Shown: one piece after another, positions 57,801 to 64,000 of the stretch
How the letters are laid out: each line of letters opens with the position of its first letter
Position numbering within the stretch: position 1 is the stretch's first letter
Source: Thiomicrospira sp. XS5
GTDB taxonomy: Bacteria > Pseudomonadota > Gammaproteobacteria > Thiomicrospirales > Thiomicrospiraceae
Assembly (NCBI RefSeq): GCF_001507555.1
Contig: NZ_LQBO01000001.1
Coordinates: 2,356,001 to 2,420,000 of the forward strand
Direction: 5' to 3'
Length of the DNA: 64,000 nucleotides
Position numbers and translations under genes: made by a program
The notes under the pieces: model-generated
Told to the model about the DNA's origin: nothing
Databases searched by the model: none
The model's input: only the letters and a program-made list of their open reading frames with translations

Positions 57801-60800
57801 ACCCTGATCTTGAATTTTATAACCGAAGGTTAAAACAACATCGTCATCGGAATTCACGTCTGGGTGGTCGATATTTTCAAACTGGGTATAAGTGTAGTTG
57901 TCGTCCCCACCGCCAGCATTGTTTTTGTTTAGGGTGATTTCAAATACCTTACGATTATCCGCACTGGTCGCTATGATTTTGCCTTCAGTATCGTAATTAA
58001 ACGAAATCGCTTGACCATTCGAGGTTAGTGTTACAGGGGAATCATCATCAAAATCTTTCACTGTCACATTGGTATCAAATAGCAATTTATAAGCGTTATC
58101 GCCTGTTGGCGCATAAACATTCAAAGATTCAGAATCCGTAATGATATTGGGTGAAGCGGTTACATCAAAATCATCTTCATCGACATAGACATTATCGGGC
58201 ACACCCAAAGTCACGCCATCTTGAATGGTGCCGGTCACACTGGTGAAGTTACCGTCTTTATCGCCAATCGCGATGTTTTCAAAGCTATCCTGAGCTTGCA
58301 CCACATCGGTTATCGTTAACTGATAAACCTCATCTGGATTTTCACGTGTAAAGTCGTCTATTGTTTTATTGATAATCGACAGTTTATAGATACCATCCTC
58401 TTTAGGGGTGTTTTTATCCAGTGTCACGGTAATCGAATTATTTTCATTGTACTGGTTTGAGCCATTAACAAAATCAGCACTCCCGACTGTTCCAAATTGC
58501 GTGGCATACGTCAGAGTAATGGTTAAAGCTTCACCATCTGGAATGATTACGGCTTGACCATCTTTATCCACCAACTGTACATAATGATTAAGATCATTCC
58601 CCTCAATTGCGGTGTCATTGTTGATGATTTTGACATAGACGGTATCATCTTTATCATAAGAACCATTGGTCGGATCATCATTACCCGTTGAATCGTCATC
58701 CTGTTTTTCTTTTGCTGGGTTGTCGGTAATCGTTGAGACCACTTCATCATGAATAATATCAATGTTCGGTAATTCATAGGGCGTATTTTGTGGATTGGAA
58801 ATCGTAACCGTGAAGCTTTCATTACCTTCAGCGAAATAGTCGTCTTTAGCATCGACTTCGAATTTTTGGCCGATGGTGACGGTTGCACTGTTCGCCGTGT
58901 AATCATCCGTAGTACCGTTATCGGGTGTGGCGCCATAGACCACATCCACTGTGCCGCCTTGTGTGGCCAGCGGTTTACCATCTTCATCTACGGCCACCGC
59001 TACGTAATACAGCTTGTCGCCTTCGGGAGTGATATTGGTGTTTTGGTTAACATCAACCTTGCCATTACCATCTAAAGGAATATCTCCTGCTGAATTGGTT
59101 ACAACCAATACAATCCTGGTATAGTCTGGATCGGTTTCGATTTGGTTACCCGGGCTATCATCGTGAATCGTGGTGTTCACGTCTTTACGATTACCGTCCT
59201 TGTCGCCAATGACCGTATTTTCAAACTCGTTGGTATCGACTTGAGTAATGGCCAGTTTGTAGTCTTCATCGCCCTCGGCGTAATAGTCGTCGTTGGTCGC
59301 CACGGTGAAGGTGTTGCTGGAACCATCGGCTGGAATCATTACGGTGATGGTGTCGCCATTGCTGTGTTCTGTGTCAGTATTATCCGTGTCAACATTACTA
59401 TAAGTCACAGTAACATTCGTGGCTTGCGTGACTTTGACCTCATTACCGTCTTTATCAATTAATTTAACGGTGTATTCTGTAGTAGTGTCGCCTTCCTTAA
59501 CACTGTCAGGCCCGGTAATAATCGCATAAACCGTATCTTCTTCACCGTAACTTTCACCGTTACCTGGGTTATCTGGATCGGCTGGCTCGTTTGGCGTACC
59601 AGGCGATCCATTTTCAGGGTTATTAACCGGGTTATCTTGAATCGTACCATCTGCCGTGATTTCATCACTCGGAGCACCATTATCAACCGTGTGCGGAACA
59701 ATACTTTCAAAAGCACCTCCCGTATCCGTCACGTCAGAAATCGTAATTTGCAGTTGCTCGTTGCCTTCAGCATAGTAGTCGTCGATGGTCGACACGGTGA
59801 ACTCTTGTGAACTGTTGCCCTCCGTAATAGTAACAACATCATCAGGCGTGTAGTCGGTATCCTTGGTAGCAGGTGAATTGCCCAGGCCTGCATACATTAA
59901 CGAGACATCAATAGCCCCCCCCACCGGAACCGATACTTCAGCACCACTAGCATCTACAATGGTGAGTTTGTATTTTAAATCGCCACTTTCCGCCACCGTG
60001 TCTGTAACCGGTTCGATTTTGACAAACATTTTAGGTTCAGTATCTTTGATAGTCGTTGTCACAGGTACGGTGTCGATTTCAACCGTTTCATAACCACCTT
60101 GCGCCACTGGTGCATAAGAACTGGCATTCAAGATAACGGTATAGATTTCATTATCATCTGATTCCGTATCGGTAAAGGTCGCGGTATTAAAACTCTGCCC
60201 TAATGTAATAGTTTGACCATTATTGACAAAATCCTGAGAACCATCCACGGCCGTTTGCGTGCCAGCACCCTGGGCGCCATTCGCCCCATTTCCGTCATTA
60301 AAGGTGACTGTTACTTGACCTAACTGGTTAGCTAACCGAGTGCTGTCATTAAAGGTGGTGGTGTCTGCTTCAAATGCATAAGCAATATAGTTGGCATTTG
60401 AGCCTTCATCGACGGAATTGGCCTGCAGATAGTTGCCACTACCATCTTTCAACACATTACCATTGGCATCGGCTGCAAACAATTTAATCATGATCACTTC
60501 TTGATTCAGTTCAACCGAATCGCTTGGATCATTTGGTGTGCCTGGCTGCGAGTCGTCAATAATGGTTGTGACCACTGGGGTGGTGTCGTGGATGACGTTT
60601 TCGTATTTGGCCGCTTCGGTGTAGGTGTCATCGACAATGGCGACATTGAAGGTTTCGCCCGAGTCAGCTAAATAGTCGTCCAGTGCGTCGGCACTGAAAA
60701 CGGTGTTGAGTGTTACAGTCTGATCTTGTCCTTCAAAATCCAGCTCACCATCGGCCGCTGTGCCGGTTCTGACGGCGGTATCGTCTGTAAAGACGACATC

Positions 60801-62042
60801 GACATTACCTGTGGCATCGGCGATTTCATTGCCGTTGGGGTCGAGCAGGATGACTTTATAGTAGGCGGTTTCACCCTCAGGAATTGTCGCTGGGTCGATT
60901 TCATTGCCATTGGCATCGGTTGGGATCAGTTTCAGGGTGACGCTGTCCATATCCGGTTCAATACCGTCTGTGCCGTCGTTTGGTGTGCCTGGTTGCGAGT
61001 CATCTATAATGGTGGTGGTGACAGGGGTATCGTCAACCAATATCTCGTCAAAGGTTTCATCCATATCAAGTGTATCTTCAACAATTTCGGCAAGATAGGT
61101 TTCACCATTATCGGCTAGGTAATCGTCTACCGTATCCACATCAAAAGCTTCACCTAGTGTGACGGTTATGCTTTCGTTAATATAGTCTTGCGTTCCATCG
61201 TCACGCGTGCCGCTTGCTGTTTGATCCACAAAACGAACCGTCACAGTTCCTGTAACAGGAATTTCTTGACCTTCATTATCAAATGCTACGACAACATAAC
61301 TTGGCTGAAGCCCTTCTGGAACTTGATTGGCCTCAACACGGTTGCCATCTGCATCCAATGCGAACAACTTGATTAACACATTGTTAGACGCTTCATCTCG
61401 ACCGTTATTTGACTGTTCGCCTTCTTCGTTGGGAATTTGCGGGTCGTTATTTTCGGGTATTACAGGCGTTTCCGATTCAATCGGCAAGGTGTTCAAAACC
61501 AAGTCGTCTTCTTCCTCACCTTCATCTTCAACATCCTGAGCAGCATCATAAAACTCAGCCGTGGTATCGTACCCAGCGGTAACCTCCCCGACTAAGGCAA
61601 TACGTTCATTGACAGCACCACCATCATTTGATGAGCTCACTGGTTCAGGTTCTTCTTGCGCATTCATTGACTTAGATCGCGCCTCCAAAACAGCTGACAC
61701 TTCAGGAGGCAACTCGGAACCAGCCTGCTCCAATTCATCAACATTTCCATCCAAAATGGCTTGTTGTAGCGTTTCAAAAGTGGTCACTTGATCCGCAGTC
61801 ATGGCATTTAGTGAATTAACAGGGATGACACCATTATCCAACACCATGCGGCTATCACGACCTAACGCGATAATATTACCGTCTATCAATTGAAGTGAAA
61901 CAGCACTATCCGCTCCGGTTATGACAACTTCATTTGGAAAAAGCTTTCCGCCACTTTCTACCATACGAACTTCATTTGTTTCAGTATTAACTACTTGCAC
62001 AACGCCTTCTGTACTGATTACTTCACCAATCGAAATTGCCAT
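51882..62042 (-). CDS. Giant type I-secreted adhesin (3386 aa)
   Basis: The N-terminus (MAISIGEVISTEGVVQVVN ... GADSAVSLQLIDGNIIALGRDSRMVLDNG) is the retention-type module of LapA/BapA-like adhesins. Calx-beta/Ig-like repeats cover about 220-1300, with IIDDSQPGTPND linkers near 340 and 490. A VCBS/T1SS-143-like section runs about 1310-1460, then cadherin-like units (SDAPTISDGGAETWEDTAV). Near 3070 is a TTSGLSGLTDAEGAFEYREGDSVTFSIGG domain, and near 3280 a single degenerate RTX unit (AGEGDDVLA). The tail GVDTIDLSEVLK (about 3312) suits type I export. It should mediate attachment or biofilm. No secretion or LapD/LapG genes are nearby. Confidence 0.88.
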   Translation of the reverse strand: MAISIGEVISTEGVVQVVNTETNEVRMVESGGKLFPNEVVITGADSAVSLQLIDGNIIALGRDSRMVLDNGVIPVNSLNAMTADQVTTFETLQQAILDGNVDELEQAGSELPPEVSAVLEARSKSMNAQEEPEPVSSSNDGGAVNERIALVGEVTAGYDTTAEFYDAAQDVEDEGEEEDDLVLNTLPIESETPVIPENNDPQIPNEEGEQSNNGRDEASNNVLIKLFALDADGNRVEANQVPEGLQPSYVVVAFDNEGQEIPVTGTVTVRFVDQTASGTRDDGTQDYINESITVTLGEAFDVDTVDDYLADNGETYLAEIVEDTLDMDETFDEILVDDTPVTTTIIDDSQPGTPNDGTDGIEPDMDSVTLKLIPTDANGNEIDPATIPEGETAYYKVILLDPNGNEIADATGNVDVVFTDDTAVRTGTAADGELDFEGQDQTVTLNTVFSADALDDYLADSGETFNVAIVDDTYTEAAKYENVIHDTTPVVTTIIDDSQPGTPNDPSDSVELNQEVIMIKLFAADANGNVLKDGSGNYLQANSVDEGSNANYIAYAFEADTTTFNDSTRLANQLGQVTVTFNDGNGANGAQGAGTQTAVDGSQDFVNNGQTITLGQSFNTATFTDTESDDNEIYTVILNASSYAPVAQGGYETVEIDTVPVTTTIKDTEPKMFVKIEPVTDTVAESGDLKYKLTIVDASGAEVSVPVGGAIDVSLMYAGLGNSPATKDTDYTPDDVVTITEGNSSQEFTVSTIDDYYAEGNEQLQITISDVTDTGGAFESIVPHTVDNGAPSDEITADGTIQDNPVNNPENGSPGTPNEPADPDNPGNGESYGEEDTVYAIITGPDSVKEGDTTTEYTVKLIDKDGNEVKVTQATNVTVTYSNVDTDNTDTEHSNGDTITVMIPADGSSNTFTVATNDDYYAEGDEDYKLAITQVDTNEFENTVIGDKDGNRKDVNTTIHDDSPGNQIETDPDYTRIVLVVTNSAGDIPLDGNGKVDVNQNTNITPEGDKLYYVAVAVDEDGKPLATQGGTVDVVYGATPDNGTTDDYTANSATVTIGQKFEVDAKDDYFAEGNESFTVTISNPQNTPYELPNIDIIHDEVVSTITDNPAKEKQDDDSTGNDDPTNGSYDKDDTVYVKIINNDTAIEGNDLNHYVQLVDKDGQAVIIPDGEALTITLTYATQFGTVGSADFVNGSNQYNENNSITVTLDKNTPKEDGIYKLSIINKTIDDFTRENPDEVYQLTITDVVQAQDSFENIAIGDKDGNFTSVTGTIQDGVTLGVPDNVYVDEDDFDVTASPNIITDSESLNVYAPTGDNAYKLLFDTNVTVKDFDDDSPVTLTSNGQAISFNYDTEGKIIATSADNRKVFEITLNKNNAGGGDDNYTYTQFENIDHPDVNSDDDVVLTFGYKIQDQGQTSQVQNFTVTVNDSLPVGTNQTIAVDEDGSKLIVISDESFLNGEIEINNNAGTTTTLNTTDNTTIDIYDADGDDIVGTLTNNGNGTLTFTPIGNYSGDTAGFSYAGASDTDGDTASASVSISVTPKSDAPTISDGGAETWEDTAVTINLKAPVVTDDIDKNNANGATDWDYPEKLGLISLSNMADGVQILDASDNPLWTSGGTGNKLYILLSDGDHTQDTIDNFTADASHIQMTKLEFEALKVNPVAQAHNDIDIKMSVTSYEVDASGNKQPDSQTVGINGSTTNKTFHVEVKAVTDDIALEFDTATNGSISQTHRINDTFTHNSLTEGDGAIDLKGILTATAGGIVDLDGSENMSYTFENVPEGTVITLGSHSATADASGEATIWFWDADYILDPDFSMKLPEHFAGEVEATVTLRVQDTDSDSSHTTDVQTQVVYFNVDVNPEADLATIQVKQSIGLEDAGRSGGNMDAKSDAIDAPENGIPLDINVSTSDTDGSEAFNVRIADIPVGAAIYYAGVAQSINAGEIIINDFDNNAPLYFIPPHNSDLEYTLKVNSQTVDTVTINGSPVTNTSAWLGTDKDIDVIVKGVADVPVGTELKGFDINGNAGSDYNLVLNENTDLDGQGNKFDLKDVYQTPNSLDSYDSDSETLSVVISNLPSGFGVEGASMIGAGKWTFLADDLANVKITTPANFSGEATFDLKYVTTEREGDSKTHFIDTVKIFVSPTAEATVNDSSSGKEDVLFKVDLGINHQNGDTNETLEQVRIKASDVDGKDFMLYMDSNGSNPLSGLAKTNISGTDYYVLTAAQADSIYAKNTTEHDIGAGDFTFEVGYTVKDTETSQNTFDTKDGTFNYNLTINAVTDTPTASEDTIADGMGYSVSGNTVTVEQSNTIFSVPVTLTTPDQDGSESAVQYVITGVPMGVEVVGGTYYGYAGSPHNGIWVLDIADQALNDANGHTQNIEFKVNDGADFETRNISIEAFNQDTGASLESDTVTFTLEADNSYNPGTGTGTPPQFELSTQPLEILEDTDFNLGSALNVENNGGNDSGSYAITITDLPSGASIAGYDYSYEEGGVVRYVITGNGNAADAETALSGVTITPPENVNDSDNFSQSMTFTATIATNHNGTFHQGNTVNYAEHILPVTDDMTIAINASDTQEDTDTDFTVTLSNTADQVTDIINDKLYIKFSENYEAGETAEGELWYNGAKLAAIENINGSDYFVVDVSGYSMGDAIDFTFKPGENRHGDVSFDVLVQNKEGHGWDTGVHDTAVQDSTESATIQVIPVIDGLENGQANDVSGDESTGTDLNRIKMDFGGNLTDPSESIGSMTLDKIPNGLLIFYGADPNNLTMATNIGQSETYAGTFELNPNGDSELVNFNQWLVPLDNGQIPQEIWIQAPQNWSGNLDEVLLNLFGLSDGNQTTNEDYDFDVTFNPMADGLTIDPTLTFGDAFDWMDLKLNANMVDVDGSETMTVEVKAASGSPALEEGMLFRLSDGPWLDASFSGGVYTLEGVAYDQINNVEMLYSGYDDGLDVRAKTVDPANPTDSESSWTDWATFDFKTTGSNTTMTLPGNSGDYAIQFSNGGSFNNGVYNGSITIEKGGVQYVLPSGVKSLTFNDGTDTVEEIYDNIDQSNGGLGDPAVMSAVIIDGIIEGMGYQTTSGLSGLTDAEGAFEYREGDSVTFSIGGVVLGTATASDLDVGILFLQDLADVELTNLSDEYVQKMAVFLQSLDSEGNTADGLQISEQARNVLANTTLNLSSASMDDVTTALAAAGVAPVSLEDAMSHVQEMLITHSDLEAGDFELLDNVAAADSVDEALAMIGENGLELDEEQIADEAISDAVEPVVNESEIDEFAESQDGAGFLLAGEGDDVLAEDIGSDEQTDSFDTFGATGSNQDEEGVDTIDLSEVLKDPIDLEAANLETYLNFANDEGDEDDQQVIDDSSNTKNDQQLEVIVNDMSKSDFIDNYNENIND

Positions 62043-62167
62043 AACCGACTCCTGATTGTTTACCTTGTTAATTTTATGTACCCATAAGCTTAACGAATAA
62101 AAAAATAATTCCTATTGTCCCTAGGGTCACTTTTACGTGTTTTTGATAAAAAATAATCGGAAATAAA

Positions 62168-62191
62168 AAAGCCCTCGGAGCGAGGGCTTTT
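62168..62191. terminator. Terminator of htpX
   Basis: AAGCCCTCGGAGCGAGGGCTT is a strong hairpin 25 bp after the htpX stop, upstream of the adhesin gene. Confidence 0.88.
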
Positions 62192-62215
62192 AGAAAAAAA
62201 ATTTTTGATTGAAGA

Positions 62216-63112
62216 TCAGGCGATTTTCAATTGCTCTTGGCTGGTCGCACGCAAAGCGGCAATACGATCTTCCAAAGGCGGATGCGAACGGAACAGATCA
62301 CCAAAGCTGGACGCTTTGGCAGAAATCCCGAAGGCCGCCATTTGATCCGGCAATTCACCCGGCTGCATGGTTTGCAAACGTTGCAGGGCTGCAATCATGT
62401 TTTCTTTACCGGCCAAGTAAGCGCCGCCGTTGTCGGCATGGAATTCACGCTTACGCGAGAACCACATAGCGACAATACTGGCTAAAATGCCAAACAGAAT
62501 CTGCGCCACAATATCCACCACAATAAACGCCAAGCTGTGGCCTTCACTTTCGTTTTTAAGCACCACTCGGTCCACAACGTACGCCACAATTTTGGCAAAG
62601 AAAATGACAAAGGTGTTTAGCACGCCTTGCAACAACGCCATGGTGACCATGTCGCCGTTAGCGATGTGCGCGACTTCGTGCCCCAATACCGCTTCGACTT
62701 CGTTTTGACGCATATTGCGCAACAAACCGGTCGATACCGCAACCAAAGCCGAATTTTTGGTCATCCCGGTGGCAAAAGCGTTTGGCTCCGGCGAGTCGTA
62801 AATCGCGACTTCCGGCATGCCGATCCCGGCTTTTTCCGCTTGACGACGCACGGTTTCCATCAACCATTGCTCATCGGCGTTACGAGGCTGCTCGATGACT
62901 TGCGCGCCCACCGACATTTTCGCCAGCCACTTGGACATGGCCAGGGAAACAAACGAACCTGCAAAACCGAAAATGGCCGCAAAGGCAAACAGGTTACCCA
63001 GGTCCAGATTCGTGCCCTGCATATAATTGCCGACACCTAACAAATTCATCGTAATCATGGCCACAGCCAAAACCGCGATGTTTGTTAATAAAAATAAACC
63101 GATTCGTTTCAT
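62216..63112 (-). CDS. htpX: Membrane zinc metalloprotease HtpX
   Basis: The 298-aa protein has two N-terminal helices, the zinc site [17 protein letters not shown] (HExxH), two further helices ([41 protein letters not shown]) and the third ligand region [16 protein letters not shown]. It degrades misfolded membrane proteins under stress. A sigma-32-like promoter lies upstream (63195-63222). Confidence 0.96.
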   Translation of the reverse strand: MKRIGLFLLTNIAVLAVAMITMNLLGVGNYMQGTNLDLGNLFAFAAIFGFAGSFVSLAMSKWLAKMSVGAQVIEQPRNADEQWLMETVRRQAEKAGIGMPEVAIYDSPEPNAFATGMTKNSALVAVSTGLLRNMRQNEVEAVLGHEVAHIANGDMVTMALLQGVLNTFVIFFAKIVAYVVDRVVLKNESEGHSLAFIVVDIVAQILFGILASIVAMWFSRKREFHADNGGAYLAGKENMIAALQRLQTMQPGELPDQMAAFGISAKASSFGDLFRSHPPLEDRIAALRATSQEQLKIA

Positions 63113-63194
63113 TCAAAACCTCCAATGGTTACCAAATCGTCTGTTGTTGAGAGTCCAATCACTGTTTTAACACATTAACTGTAGATAATGACTA

Positions 63195-63222
63195 ATATAA
63201 GGTTTTTTTATAGAGTTTCAAG
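63195..63222 (-). promoter_or_regulatory. Putative sigma-32 promoter of htpX
   Basis: On the minus strand CTTGAAA (63222-63216), a 13-bp spacer and CCTTATAT (63202-63195) resemble the heat-shock consensus. The ATG is about 83 bp downstream. Confidence 0.5.
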
Positions 63223-63283
63223 CGAATTTTAGACAAGATTCAAACTGCCTTAATCTTTTCACATTTCCGCCCACCTAAAATAA

Positions 63284-63307
63284 AAAACCGCCAGGCCTGG
63301 CGGTTTT
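63284..63307. terminator. Perfect 24-bp palindromic terminator centred on CCAGGCCTGG
   Basis: AAAACCG and CGGTTTT flank the palindrome (63291-63300). It lies 7 bp after the gatB stop. Confidence 0.88.
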
Positions 63308-63314
63308 GATGATT

Positions 63315-64000
63315 TTAAGACTGTAGCTTCTCTTTCAGTATCTGATTGACCTGAGCCGGATTGGCTTGACCTTGCGAAGCTTTCATCACCTGCCCGACAA
63401 AGAAACCGAACATCTTTTCCTGGCCGCCTTTATAGGCCTCCACTTGAGATGGGTTGTTCGCCAAGACGTCATCAACCATCGCCTCAATCGCTGAGGAATC
63501 GGTGATTTGTTTAAGGCCTTTCTGCTCGATAATCGCATCGGCGTCACCCTCGCCCGCCCAAATCGCATCGAATACCTGCTTAGCAATCTTACCGGAAATG
63601 GTCTGATCCTGAATACGTGCAATCAAACCGGCCAACTGCGCGGCGGAAACCGGCGAGTCGGCAATATCCATGTCGTTTTGGTTCAGCGCTTTCGACAGTT
63701 CGCCCATCACCCAGTTGGCAGACACTTTGGGTTCATTGGTTTCCGCCAACACAGCTTCAAAATATTCCGCCATGGCGCGTGAACCGGTTAAGAACGCCGC
63801 ATCGTAATCCGACAACCCGAAATCCGCGACGTACCGTTGACGCTTAGCCTCCGGTAATTCCGGCATCTCGGCGCGAATCGACTCAATGTCTTCGTCGCTA
63901 ATCACCACTGGCAATAAATCCGGGCATGGGAAGTAGCGGTAATCGTTGGCCTCTTCCTTTTCGCGCATGGAGCGGGTTTCGTTTTTATCGGCGTCATACA
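63315..64000 (-). CDS. gatB: Aspartyl/glutamyl-tRNA amidotransferase subunit B (5' partial)
   Basis: The frame continues past the window edge. It shows the GatB core ([33 protein letters not shown]) and the C-terminal YqeY-like domain (about the last 150 residues, [19 protein letters not shown] ... [12 protein letters not shown] ... [24 protein letters not shown]). GatB supplies glutamine-derived ammonia chemistry for Gln-tRNA/Asn-tRNA formation with GatA and GatC, which are outside the window. The Cys in YFPCPDLLP replaces the more usual Asp or Glu. Confidence 0.96.
   Translation of the reverse strand, partial: YDADKNETRSMREKEEANDYRYFPCPDLLPVVISDEDIESIRAEMPELPEAKRQRYVADFGLSDYDAAFLTGSRAMAEYFEAVLAETNEPKVSANWVMGELSKALNQNDMDIADSPVSAAQLAGLIARIQDQTISGKIAKQVFDAIWAGEGDADAIIEQKGLKQITDSSAIEAMVDDVLANNPSQVEAYKGGQEKMFGFFVGQVMKASQGQANPAQVNQILKEKLQS

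Overview
The window looks like a chromosome segment from a gammaproteobacterium, most likely a Thiomicrospira/Hydrogenovibrio/Thiomicrorhabdus-type sulfur oxidiser. The core order recA-recX-alaS-lysC-csrA-tRNA-Ser(GCU) is gammaproteobacterial. The genus-level guess is inference from overall gene style and was not tested. No rRNA, CRISPR array or complete transposase gene is visible.

Region 1 (about 670-13133) is a 12.4-kb integrative element inserted at the 3' end of tRNA-Ser(GCU). A 19-bp partial copy of the tRNA 3' end marks the far boundary, and a P4-type tyrosine integrase sits next to the tRNA. A tightly overlapping leftward operon (8327 to 2436) encodes an AlpA-like regulator, two small paralogues, a RadC/JAMM protein, two unknown proteins, a Toprim primase and a DUF927-type helicase. 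It reads as a self-replicating, satellite-like element. Accessory genes are two HigBA-type toxin-antitoxin modules, an intact antitoxin with a broken toxin, a YggL-like ribosome-associated protein between two copies of the integrase 3' end, and an AT-rich 302-aa protein of unknown role. Repeats include arm-type integrase-site candidates at both ends, 9-bp iterons (TTGTACCGT) flanking the main gene block, and 31-bp inverted repeats around one TA module.

Region 2 (13.1-24.8 kb) is housekeeping: tRNA-Ser, csrA, lysC, alaS, recX, recA and pncC leftward, then mutS, a thioredoxin-TPR protein (CnoX-like) and a DUF5718-like protein rightward.

Region 3 (25-38 kb) holds a glutathione-synthetase-like ATP-grasp enzyme, dgkA, an LpxH-like phosphoesterase, two GT4 glycosyltransferases, a DMT transporter, a DUF4136 lipoprotein, an ABC-F ATPase, a D-lactate-dehydrogenase-like enzyme, htpG and a secreted unknown. 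A 160-bp MITE-like element lies at 27583-27742.

Region 4 (38.4-51.8 kb) has cheD-cheA and a CheZ-like protein, tadA, guaBA, a small lipoprotein, a CbiM-like membrane protein, an RDD protein with serB, a Tat-exported metallo-beta-lactamase-fold hydrolase, exbB-exbD-tonB (TonB with 24 PEPK repeats) and sufE.

Region 5 (51.9-64 kb) is a 3386-aa type I-secreted adhesin, then htpX and the 3' part of gatB.

The strongest unexplained signal is the 10-bp palindrome CCAGGCCTGG. It occurs exactly 15 times (chance expectation about 0.06), with six more 9/10 copies. Ten exact copies are intergenic, spaced every few kb. Several sit at the centre of perfect 24-30 bp palindromic terminators, and one fills the spacer of a putative sigma-32 promoter of htpG.
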